Positions 43,880 through 53,661 of a stretch of DNA of 64,000 nucleotides are shown here, piece by piece. The position numbers were made by a program, and so were the translations under genes. The notes below the pieces were generated by a model, which saw only the letters and a list, made by a program, of their open reading frames with translations, searched no databases and had not been told where the DNA came from. This DNA comes from Hydrogenophaga crassostreae (GTDB lineage: Bacteria > Pseudomonadota > Gammaproteobacteria > Burkholderiales > Burkholderiaceae_C). Position 1 is the first letter of the stretch. Every line of letters starts with the position of its first letter. The stretch spans positions 1,973,501 to 2,037,500 of the forward strand of contig NZ_CP017476.1 of the NCBI RefSeq assembly GCF_001761385.1. The letters run 5' to 3'.

Positions 43880-44659
43880 ATGCTGCAGCTGACCCCCGCC
43901 GACATCGAATCGCTGGAGCGCGCCACCCTGCAGGCCGTGGCGCCCGAGCAGGTGCATGCAATACCCGGCTGGCTGCTGCCCATGGACAGCGGCACAGTGG
44001 GCAGGGCCAAAAGTGCCGTGCCCCTGGTGCGCGAGGGCGTGGACCCGGCAGACGCCGACCGCATTGCGCAGGCCTACCGCGCCAAGGGCTTTCAGCCCGT
44101 GCTCCGCGTGCCCGACCTGCCGGCATTCGACGCCTTGCGAGCGCGCCTGGAGACGCTGGGTTTCACCCACGACCAGCCCACGCTGACCCAGGTGGGCCGT
44201 ATCGAAAACGTGATCGCGGCGCTCAGCCACCTGGGCACCGAAGGCGTATCGCTCGACGAGCGCCCCGACGCCGCCTGGACAGCCATGTTTCTGGGCGAAG
44301 GCTTCGACCCGGTGGACGGCGCCAGCCGCGCCGCCTCGCTGGCCCGCGCGCAGGGCACGCGCTACGTGAGCCTGCGGGAAGGAGAAAGTCAAAACAGCCA
44401 TACAACACTGGCCTGCGCCGCCGCGTCGTTCGGCCATGGTTGGCTGGGTCTGCATGGTTTGCGCACCGAAGCGCGGCAACGCGGGAGAGGGCTGGCCGGG
44501 AAAGTGTTGCTGACCATGGCGCAGGAAGCTCGGGCGCAAGGCATGGAGCGTATGTACTTGCAGGTGCACGACAGCAGCACCTCAGCGCTGGCGCTGTATC
44601 GCCGGGTTGGGCTGGAGACGGCTTGGGGTTACAGGTATTGGCGGTCTGGATCGGCGTAG
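43880..44659 (+). CDS. GNAT-family N-acetyltransferase
   Basis: 259 aa. The N-terminal 130 residues are a degenerate first GNAT half (LQLTPADIESLERATLQAV...). The C-terminal half shows LGLHGLRTEARQRGRGLAGKVLL, the acetyl-CoA pyrophosphate loop R-x-x-G-R-G, followed by MYLQVHDSSTSALALYRRVGLETAWGYRYW, the typical motif B. Target unknown. A decayed copy of its second half lies at 45670-46023. 21 bases after moaE, possibly read through from the moa operon. Confidence 0.85.
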   Translation: MLQLTPADIESLERATLQAVAPEQVHAIPGWLLPMDSGTVGRAKSAVPLVREGVDPADADRIAQAYRAKGFQPVLRVPDLPAFDALRARLETLGFTHDQPTLTQVGRIENVIAALSHLGTEGVSLDERPDAAWTAMFLGEGFDPVDGASRAASLARAQGTRYVSLREGESQNSHTTLACAAASFGHGWLGLHGLRTEARQRGRGLAGKVLLTMAQEARAQGMERMYLQVHDSSTSALALYRRVGLETAWGYRYWRSGSA

Positions 44660-45113
44660 CAATCAGATTTGGATGGGTGTACCAGTCGCCTGTTTATTGC
44701 GCTTCAGGCTGCACGCTTGGTACTGATACTGGTTGTATGGATGTGTGTAACGCCATTCAGTTGTGGGCTCCCAATGGCTCGCCAACGCCGTCTCGAAATT
44801 TGTCAGATCTGTTGTGCTTGTACATAAATCCAGTGGATCGACGTAACTTTGTGAATGCAAACAAGATCTTCAGATTTTTGGCGCCATGGTATTTCGTGGC
44901 TGCTGTGGGTATCAGGTGAGACACGAACTACGTCAATGCTAAACCGCATTGTGGTGAAGCAAGTGTCCTCGACGATCCTCGCTACGTCGAAAAAAGGTCG
45001 GAAGCCAGGCAACGTAAGCCTCTCTATGTTGGGGCGCCTACCGCATACGAAGGCATCCATTTCAAGTGCAATCACTGTGGACTGGTTTTCACAATATGAA
45101 AAATGGAGTCGAG
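44660..45113. other. AT-richer gene-free region with a broken zinc-ribbon-like frame
   Basis: About 450 bases, clearly lower in GC than the flanks. No intact gene. In one plus frame the text ...FRFLAPWYFVAAVGIR ends at a TGA (44917-44919), and the same frame resumes DTNYVNAKPHCGEASVLDDP up to a tail GIHFKCNHCGLVFTI ending at 45099. The rest is unrecognised. Confidence 0.5.
44920..45099 (+). pseudogene. Zinc-ribbon-like C-terminal fragment without a start
   Basis: Sixty sense codons with no ATG, GTG or TTG at a sensible place, preceded in frame by TGA. It has PHCG at the N side and FKCNHCG near the end, the spacing of a two-knuckle zinc site. The codon order looks protein-like despite the lower GC. 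Most simply a remnant of a gene inactivated by a stop; the upstream part of the frame back to about 44660 may be its other half. Family not recognised. Confidence 0.4.
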
Positions 45114-45545
45114 ATGAAGCCAGACTTGTTGATGCAAACCTACCTAGAAGAGGTGGTCGCCCAAGGGCGGCTGGAGCTGGTCGAGGCGATGTCGCAGCCC
45201 GATATGGTGGACGAGGCCAATCAGGCGTTTGGCGGCCCACCGGGTCGGGCTGGTCTTATGGCCCACGTCAAAGGCTTTCGGCGCGCGGTTGGAGAGCTGC
45301 AAGTCACGGTCGACCGCATCGTGGCCGCTGACGATGCCGTGATGGCCTGGTGGTCTTTTGCCGGGCTTCACGCAGGGCCCTGGCTGGAGCGGCAACCCAC
45401 GGGCAATGCCATCCGGGGCACGGTGTTCAGCTTATTTGATCTGGTGGATGGCCGCATCAACCGCTACCGGCTTTTTCTCCACGCCGAGTTTCCCGAAACC
45501 GTGATCCTGGACACCTCTCGTCTGCATACCGGCTCGGCGCTATAG
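45114..45545 (+). CDS. NTF2-like/SnoaL-like protein
   Basis: 143 aa from ATG 45114, with GGAG five bases upstream; an ATG at 45096 is in frame but overlaps the remnant. The layout, an N-terminal helix LMQTYLEEVVAQGRLELVEAM followed by beta strands (TVDRIVAADDAVMAWWSFAGLH; NAIRGTVFSLFDLVDGRINRYRLF), is that of SnoaL-like polyketide cyclase/ester cyclase folds of the NTF2 superfamily. Substrate unknown, monocistronic. Confidence 0.7.
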   Translation: MKPDLLMQTYLEEVVAQGRLELVEAMSQPDMVDEANQAFGGPPGRAGLMAHVKGFRRAVGELQVTVDRIVAADDAVMAWWSFAGLHAGPWLERQPTGNAIRGTVFSLFDLVDGRINRYRLFLHAEFPETVILDTSRLHTGSAL

Positions 45546-45653
45546 CCGGTGGCGAAAGGCACGCATCGTCTCTGACCTTTGTTTCGCTCGCTGAAAGGGG
45601 CAAATCCATGCGAGCTTGCCCTTGTCACCAGCACATTGAACAGCAAGAAGGAA

Positions 45654-45819
45654 CTGGGGTCAGACTCCAATGGAATGGGTTCTGCGCACTACCGAGTGTC
45701 TTTTCGTTGCGCGAGGTTTCGATCTCGCTCACCATGCACAGTTGTTCGGAGCGCTATTGGCCGCCGACGGGCAGGCCGTAGGAGTCTTTGCATCGCTGGC
45801 GCACGGTATCTGACCCCAG
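45654..45819. repeat. REP-like inverted arms CTGGGGTCAGA ... TCTGACCCCAG
   Basis: Perfect 11-base arms at 45654-45664 and 45809-45819 enclose the first half of the decayed GNAT fragment. GGGGTCAGACTCC-type words are typical of REP sequences mobilised by RAYT (IS200-like) transposases in beta-proteobacteria. No transposase gene is nearby. Confidence 0.55.
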
Positions 45820-46023
45820 GCATCGGCATGGCGCATCGAACTCCGCCCGGTCGGTGGAGCGGGGAAGGGCTGGCTTGCTGGGTGTTGCAGACCATGGCGC
45901 CGGAGGCCCGCGCGTGGGGTATCGAGCGCGCCTATTTGAAGGTGCACGGCAGAGGTGCTTCCGGGCTCGCGCTGTTTCCGCGCATGGGGTGGGGGACGGC
46001 TTGATTTGATGGGTATTGGCGGT
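45670..46023 (+). pseudogene. Decayed GNAT acetyltransferase (paralogue of 43880-44659)
   Basis: The first part (45670-45813) gives TTECLFVARGFDLAHHAQLF, which aligns with DAAWTAMFLGEGFDPVDGAS of the intact gene, and stops at a TGA inside the right REP-like arm. The second part, in another frame (45852-46004), gives GEGLACWVLQTMAPEARAWG and a KVHGRGASGLALFPRMG segment. These match GRGLAGKVLLTMAQEARAQG and QVHDSSTSALALYRRVG of the intact protein. So one stop and one frame change separate the halves. Confidence 0.65.
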
Positions 46024-46127
46024 CTTGTCCCGCGCAGAAAGCAGTTCCAGGTGGGCAAAAGGCAAGTCTGCGAAGCCCCGCAACTGCGTCATGCCTTGAG
46101 CCGACCCGGGCACCGCGAGGTGAAGCT

Positions 46128-46316
46128 TTAGTGGGACGGTGCCTGCGCGGGTGGCGACTGCCGTTCGGCATTGCCATCGTCTGAAGAATCGCCGTCGTCC
46201 AGCGACTGCCAATCGCTGGTCACCAGATCCATCAGCGCGCTGTCCAAGGTCTCTTCGTCGATATCCAGAGGCTCATCCAACCGCTCAGGCTGTTTGGGCG
46301 AAGTCCGATGGTTCAT
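46128..46316 (-). CDS. Small acidic hypothetical protein
   Basis: 62 aa from ATG 46316 (MNHRTSPKQPERLDEPLDID); GGGGACCAGG just upstream could act as a ribosome site. Very acidic in the middle (DEETLDSALMDL, DDGDSSDDGN), no hydrophobic segment. Predicted soluble and partly disordered. No family recognised. It could be real or a chance frame in a decayed neighbourhood. Confidence 0.4.
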   Translation of the reverse strand: MNHRTSPKQPERLDEPLDIDEETLDSALMDLVTSDWQSLDDGDSSDDGNAERQSPPAQAPSH

Positions 46317-46714
46317 CCTGGTCCCCCGATCTGATCGCTCGCTGTCGTTGACCAAAGGTGGCAACACACAGCCCGATCAAGGCCCGAGTGAACTACAAAA
46401 CTGCGCAGTTGAACAGCCTCAAGTGGTGTCAAGGTGTGAGCGGCCCTGGAGAGAATCGGGGAAATCAGAGTCAGGTCTTGCTTTTACCTACGGGAGCTGT
46501 TCATGTCAAAAGACAAGACTTGAGCTTTGTCCCGTTCACTCGGTCGCGTCAATGTGGGCTTGCCAGCGTCCTCTGCACAATGAACTGTTTGACTCTCCCA
46601 TCCTGTCAATCAGACGCCGTTATCCGCAAACCTTTCGGCGGGTGGATCGCTCGGGAAGGGGAAGTCCTATTGATTCGTTAGCGGTTGCAATGCCCACCCA
46701 TTGGACTTCCCTCC
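46317..46714. other. Gene-free stretch between accessory genes
   Basis: About 400 bases. Open frames on the plus strand (46171-46797, 46358-46681) carry no motif and have no ribosome site. AATCAGAGTCAGGTCTTG near 46467 loosely recalls the REP-like words at 45654 but lacks a partner arm. Nothing else was recognised. Confidence 0.5.
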
Positions 46715-47146
46715 ATGGCCGAAACAAAGACCCAGCCCACCGGCGCAAGCGTCGAGGACTACCTGGCATCCCGCGCGACCGACGGGCAGCGCGTTGACTG
46801 CCTGGCGCTGATGGTGCTGCTCAAAAAGGTCACGAAAAAGGGGCCAATGATGTGGGGGGCGAGCATTGTTGGTTATGGCTCGTATGACTACACCTATGCG
46901 TCAGGGCGAACAGGAACCACATGCCTCACGGGGTTTGCGATTCGCGGGCGAGAGATCGTGATCTACCTTGCCCCCTATTGGAATGGCGCCACCGGGCTGT
47001 TGGTGGCGCTGGGTTCGCACAAGATGGGCAAGGGCTGCCTGTACTTCAAACGGCTCGCCGATCTTGATCAAGCCGTTCTGGAGCAACCCGTGGTCGGTTC
47101 AGTGGCTGAACTCCACCGCCGTTATGGCCAAGCGGGCACCGCCTGA
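46715..47146 (+). CDS. DUF1801-domain protein
   Basis: 143 aa from ATG 46715 (MAETKTQP). SVEDYLASRATDGQRVDCLALMVLLKKVT, then GPMMWGASIVGYGSYDY, IVIYLAPYW and HKMGKGCLYFKRLADLD follow the DUF1801 pattern (YdhG-like alpha/beta fold), similar to iron-chaperone-fold proteins but of unknown function. An upstream start at 46685 has no ribosome site. Confidence 0.8.
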   Translation: MAETKTQPTGASVEDYLASRATDGQRVDCLALMVLLKKVTKKGPMMWGASIVGYGSYDYTYASGRTGTTCLTGFAIRGREIVIYLAPYWNGATGLLVALGSHKMGKGCLYFKRLADLDQAVLEQPVVGSVAELHRRYGQAGTA

Positions 47147-47324
47147 GAGCCTATACAGGGATGCCCCTCAAAGGCAGGCAATTGACCGATGTTTTGGCTG
47201 TTGGGGCAACGTTTGCCGTTGACGCGCAGGCATCTGGGGCGGGGCATGTTGTGGTCCGTTCCAGCAGGGCGCCGGAAGGGCCATTGCCGTCGACGGTTCT
47301 GGGCTGCGCCCGACTGGCGCTGGC

Positions 47325-48956
47325 TCAGGGTTGAACCATTCCGTCCATGCGCACCACTTCGAAATCGCGGCCCAGCACCTGCCCCAGCTCCCGGTTCAAG
47401 GTGTCGTTGTTCCAGCGCGGGTCGGGCGCACCGCTCACGTACCAGTTGCTGCCGTTGTCGGCAACCATCATCCCGTGCGTCTTCATGGCGGTGAGCAGGG
47501 CCCGGGTTTCTGTGCTGAAAGTCGCCGGAATCACGTAGCTGGCCTTGAGGCGCACGCGCATCCCCATGGGCGGCAAGTTGGCGCTGGTGTTGGCCGATGC
47601 CCAGTGGGTGGCGGGCGGTACATAGGCTTTGCGGCTGCGCTGCACGGTGAAGCGCAGCGCGTGCGCGATGCCGCCTGGCCCGAGAGCGGCTTCGTCGTAC
47701 CGCGCCAGCCCCGGAAAAATGGGCAGTCCGGCGGCATCGGCGCTGGTCCAGCCGGGCTGCCCGCCCGGTCTGACCAGGTTGCTGTCGATGTGAAAGACGG
47801 CGCCCACGTTGGCATTCCAGTTGCCTCCACTGGCGGGAAAAGCGCGCCCAAGTTCGTACAGCCGGTTGTTGTCGCGGTCGATGACCAGCACGTGGCGGTC
47901 TCCGGTGCTGTTGGGCCCTCCCTCGATCGGAGCCCCGGTTGGCACTGGGTAGGGGCCGGGATCGCTTTCATCGCCATAGGCCGTCCAGGCGATGTTCACG
48001 CGTGGCTGCGAGCCAGACACCACCACGTAAGGAATACCGATCGGAGCCCCCGCGTACAAACCAGCGCCGAAGTCGGGGTGCAGGCCCGTGCTCAACCCGA
48101 TGCTGGCGATCAGGGTGTCGGAGTCGGGATCGCGCGGTAGCGCTGAAACGTCCTGGTTCCAGGCGTTGTCCGCAGGAAAGGGGATACAGCCATTGAGCGC
48201 CGCTCCGACACCCAGATCGGCACCCGCGCAGTGTCCATAAGAGCGAACACGGCCGGGCGTCGATGGCGCCTCTCCAATCACGAAATAGGCCACACCTTCT
48301 GGTGCATATTGCGGCAACAAGGCCACCTCGGAAGGGTTGACCGAATAGAAATGGAAGCCCTTGCCGGCCAGAAAGAAGCGGCTCAGCGGACGAAGCCCGG
48401 CGCCGGTGACTTTGCTGGCGAAATACGCCACGCCCTCGTAGTTGAACTGAGCCAGCGTGGCCTGAATGTGGTCCCGCTCGGTCTCGCTGATGGTGTAGAA
48501 ATGCACCCCGGTCAGGCGGTTGAGGAACCGGTAGACGGGGCTCAGACCTGTCGCGGCTTGCGCGCCGGCTTCAAACGCCGCGCCTTCATAAAGCATGTTC
48601 GCCAGCGTTGCTCGCACCGCATCGCGCTCACTCGAACTCACGGTGTAGAAATGTGCGCCGGTATCGCGGTTGTAAAACCGGTAGACCGGCACCGTTGCAA
48701 CAGCCTTGGTTTGGGCACTGAAACCCGTGGTGGCCTGCTCTTCGGCCAGCTCTTGCGCGTTGAGCCGCGCGCCCTCGACCAGGGCTTTCCGAGTCGCCTC
48801 TTGGCTCCAGGGTGCTTCCATGGCGGGCGCAGCGGCCGCCGGGGACAGGGCTGCACCTTCGCCACCGGCGCCTCCGCAAGCCACCAGTGCCCACGACAAG
48901 GCTGCCGATGCACACCAAGGTACCCAGCGAGAACGAACAAGCGATTGGATCGACAT
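47325..48956 (-). CDS. Lipoprotein with three DUF5648 repeats and a large unknown C-terminal domain
   Basis: 543 aa from ATG 48956. N-terminal signal ends in the lipobox ALVAC with Cys27, so probably outer-membrane anchored. Three DUF5648 repeats follow (about 90-225): YRFYNRDTGAHFYTVSSSER, YRFLNRLTGVHFYTISETER and RFFLAGKGFHFYSVNPSE. The C-terminal 300 residues (from about DNAWNQDVSALPRDPDSD) are Gly/Pro/Trp-rich with repeated NW/DN turns and look like a secreted beta-rich enzyme or adhesin; function not recognised. Monocistronic. Confidence 0.75.
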   Translation of the reverse strand: MSIQSLVRSRWVPWCASAALSWALVACGGAGGEGAALSPAAAAPAMEAPWSQEATRKALVEGARLNAQELAEEQATTGFSAQTKAVATVPVYRFYNRDTGAHFYTVSSSERDAVRATLANMLYEGAAFEAGAQAATGLSPVYRFLNRLTGVHFYTISETERDHIQATLAQFNYEGVAYFASKVTGAGLRPLSRFFLAGKGFHFYSVNPSEVALLPQYAPEGVAYFVIGEAPSTPGRVRSYGHCAGADLGVGAALNGCIPFPADNAWNQDVSALPRDPDSDTLIASIGLSTGLHPDFGAGLYAGAPIGIPYVVVSGSQPRVNIAWTAYGDESDPGPYPVPTGAPIEGGPNSTGDRHVLVIDRDNNRLYELGRAFPASGGNWNANVGAVFHIDSNLVRPGGQPGWTSADAAGLPIFPGLARYDEAALGPGGIAHALRFTVQRSRKAYVPPATHWASANTSANLPPMGMRVRLKASYVIPATFSTETRALLTAMKTHGMMVADNGSNWYVSGAPDPRWNNDTLNRELGQVLGRDFEVVRMDGMVQP

Positions 48957-49235
48957 GGAAGGGGCCGTGACGGGAAGCAAGGGGAAGCAGCGAGGGCGAA
49001 CGGTTCACGATACCGGAGCCCAAACTGTTTGTCATCCCCGGGTTTTAGAAGGGACCGGTGTCACGCTGAAACACGTCCAGGGTCAATGCAGACCACCCTG
49101 TCCATCAACCCGTTGCAGCCTGGCGTGCGTCGCCTGAGGGTCCATGTGCGAACGAACGGGATGGAGGCAGTTCTTGAACCGTTGCCTCGCCAGGGCAAAG
49201 ACGTGCCAATGGGGCGGCCCAAGGGGCCGCAACCT

Positions 49236-50090
49236 TCAGCCAGCCAAAGCCTGTTTCACGCTCTCGGCCAGCGGTGTGGTGGGCCGGCCGATGAGCTGGC
49301 TCAGTTGTTTGCTGTCATCAAACAAGCCGCCTTTTGAGGCGCCCACATCGGATTCGGCCAGCATCTGCGCCAGTCCGGCAGGCAAGCCCATGGACGCCAG
49401 CGCTTCTGCAGAGGCTGCTTGCGGCATGTCCTGGTAGGCCACGGGTTTGCCGGACTGGCGGGCGATTTCGGTGGCGAGTTCGGTGAGGGTGTAGCTGGTG
49501 TCACCGGCGAGTTCGTACACCTTGCCTGCCTGGTCCTGGGCCACGAGCACGGCTGCGGCGGCAGCGGCGTAATCGGCCCGGGCTGCAGAGGCGATGCGGC
49601 CGTCTTTGGCGGCACCAAGCACGGCACCATGGGCGGCGGCGGCGGGTGCGCTGCCGACGTAGTTTTCGGTGTACCAGCCGTTGCGCAGCAACACATGAGG
49701 CAGGCCCGATTTGGTGAGCAGGGCTTCGGTGGCCTTGTGTTCGTCGGCCAGGCCAAGGGGCGAGGTGTCGGCATGCAGGATGCTGGTGTAGGCCACCAGT
49801 TTCACGCCTGCCTTGGCGGCCGCTTCAATCACCGCCTGGTGTTGTGGCAAGCGCTGGCCGACTTCGCTGGAAGAAATGAGCAGCACCTTTTCTGCACCCT
49901 GAAACGCGGCCACGAGGGACGCGGGTTGGGTGTAGTCGGCCTGGCGAACCACCACGCCCTGGGCGGCGAGGTCCCGGGCTTTTTCAGGGCTGCGCACGGC
50001 GGCAACGATGTGCGCGGCTGGCGTGGTTTTCAGCAGGTTCTGGATGACGAGGCGGCCGAGTTGGCCAGTGGCACCGGTGATGACGATCAT
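49236..50090 (-). CDS. NmrA/QorB-like NAD(P)H-binding reductase
   Basis: 284 aa from ATG 50090. Rossmann start MIVITGATGQLGRLVIQNLL, G-x-x-G-x-x-G. VLLISSSEVGQRLPQHQAVIEAAAKAGVK and NGWYTENY are typical of QorB/NmrA-like quinone-oxidoreductase or regulator proteins; no Tyr-x3-Lys triad as in classic SDRs. Divergent from the HxlR gene across an 89-base gap, a common pair in which the HxlR protein controls the reductase under electrophile or quinone stress. Confidence 0.85.
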   Translation of the reverse strand: MIVITGATGQLGRLVIQNLLKTTPAAHIVAAVRSPEKARDLAAQGVVVRQADYTQPASLVAAFQGAEKVLLISSSEVGQRLPQHQAVIEAAAKAGVKLVAYTSILHADTSPLGLADEHKATEALLTKSGLPHVLLRNGWYTENYVGSAPAAAAHGAVLGAAKDGRIASAARADYAAAAAAVLVAQDQAGKVYELAGDTSYTLTELATEIARQSGKPVAYQDMPQAASAEALASMGLPAGLAQMLAESDVGASKGGLFDDSKQLSQLIGRPTTPLAESVKQALAG

Positions 50091-50153
50091 GGAACATTCC
50101 TTGTTGTGGATTTGAAGAGGAGCCGCGATACTAGGGTTCTCGCTAACTTTTTG

Positions 50154-50173
50154 TAAGTACCTACCTTGAGGTA
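50154..50173. promoter_or_regulatory. Candidate HxlR operator dyad
   Basis: TAAGTACCTACCTTGAGGTA overlaps the region between the divergent reductase and HxlR genes. Its inner part TACCTTGAGGTA is a perfect palindrome core except the middle TTGA. HxlR/YodB-type operators have such TAC...GTA dyads. This is positional inference. Confidence 0.5.
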
Positions 50174-50179
50174 AGTGGT

Positions 50180-50644
50180 ATGCCCCCCCATCCATCTGCA
50201 ACGAACCAATCGGCCAAGGCGCCCGCAGGCCCCCTGAGCCTTTCAGAACACATGCAGCGCGGCGCGCTGTTCGCGGTGGATTGCCCCTCGCGCGAGGTGC
50301 TTCAGCATGTGACCAGCCGCTGGGGCGTGTTGCTGTTGGTGGCGCTCATGGGTGGCAGCCACCGCTTCAGCGATTTGCGGCGCAAGGTGGGCGGCGTGAG
50401 CGAAAAAATGCTGGCGCAAACGCTGCGCTGGCTGGAGGCGGACGGCTTCGTGTTGCGCGATGTGAAGGCCACGGTGCCGCCGCATGTGGAGTACCGCCTG
50501 ACGCCGCTGGGGCGCGAGGTCGGCGAGCGGGTGCAGGCGCTGGCGGACTGGATTGAGTGCGCGATGCCGCAGATCATGGCGGTGCGGCAAGCGCGCGAGG
50601 CGGCGCTGCCTGCCGAGCCCGCAGGGGTTCACCGCATCCGTTGA
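50180..50644 (+). CDS. HxlR-family transcriptional regulator
   Basis: 154 aa from ATG 50180. Winged helix with FAVDCPSREVLQHVTSRWGVLLLVALMGG, HRFSDLRRKVGGVSEKMLAQTLRWLEADGFV and VEYRLTPLGREV. Cys29... in DCPSREV is the N-terminal cysteine that senses electrophiles in this family. It probably represses itself and the divergent QorB-like gene from sites in 50091-50179, where TAAGTACCTACCTTGAGGTA (50154-50173) holds an imperfect dyad TACCT/AGGTA. Confidence 0.88.
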   Translation: MPPHPSATNQSAKAPAGPLSLSEHMQRGALFAVDCPSREVLQHVTSRWGVLLLVALMGGSHRFSDLRRKVGGVSEKMLAQTLRWLEADGFVLRDVKATVPPHVEYRLTPLGREVGERVQALADWIECAMPQIMAVRQAREAALPAEPAGVHRIR

Positions 50645-50715
50645 CGGGTCGCCCGGGGCGCTGTTGATCTGGATCAAAGCGCAGGCTTCGAGCGGGTCGC
50701 CCAATGGGTTGAAGG

Positions 50716-50745
50716 CTTGAAAACGGGTGGATCAATGCCACATGT
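50716..50745 (+). promoter_or_regulatory. Sigma32 heat-shock promoter of clpB
   Basis: CTTGAAA at 50716-50722 and CCACATGT at 50738-50745 are separated by 15 bases, close to the RpoH consensus CTTGAAA-N13-17-CCCCATNT. It lies about 35 bases upstream of the clpB ATG. Strong positional agreement with a heat-shock gene. Confidence 0.75.
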
Positions 50746-50780
50746 TCAGCAACAGACCCAATACGGAGTGACTTCACACC

Positions 50781-53399
<2,619 letters not shown>

Positions 53400-53418
53400 G
53401 CTTGCCCCGTTCAACCAG

Positions 53419-53458
53419 CAGCCCCCAAAGGTTTGGCCTTTGGGGGCTGTTTGTTTTT
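53419..53458 (+). terminator. Rho-independent terminator after clpB
   Basis: CAGCCCCCAAAGG and CCTTTGGGGGCTG form a 13-bp perfect stem with loop TTTGG, followed by TTTGTTTTT. It lies 20 bases after the clpB stop. Confidence 0.92.
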
Positions 53459-53661
53459 GATTCGTCCAGAGGTCGAAATCTTCACGCCTGGGGGTTAAAC
53501 AAGCTGGGGGCGGCGCGATTTCCCGACGGACCGATGTAAGCTAGAAGATTGGCAGGAGCCGCACCTGTGTTCTGTGCGTGGCTCTTCAGGATGTATTGAA
53601 CCGCTGAACCGCTTTCGACGATTGATGGCCGCACGCGACGAGTGCAGCTGCGAAAAAATTC

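Noticed and set aside
44917..44919. In-frame TGA read as selenocysteine
   Set aside because: No stem-loop typical of a bacterial SECIS directly after the TGA was seen and the flanking peptide matches no selenoprotein. A broken gene is simpler.
43789..44919. A 376-codon plus-strand frame overlapping moaE and the GNAT gene
   Set aside because: Its first two thirds lie out of frame within two well-supported genes and are Arg/Gly-rich shadow sequence; only the tail after 44660 may be a remnant.
49214..49230. GCGGCCC/GGGCCGC hairpin after the QorB-like gene as terminator
   Set aside because: Only a 7-bp GC stem with no T-run on the relevant strand, easily expected by chance in GC-rich DNA.
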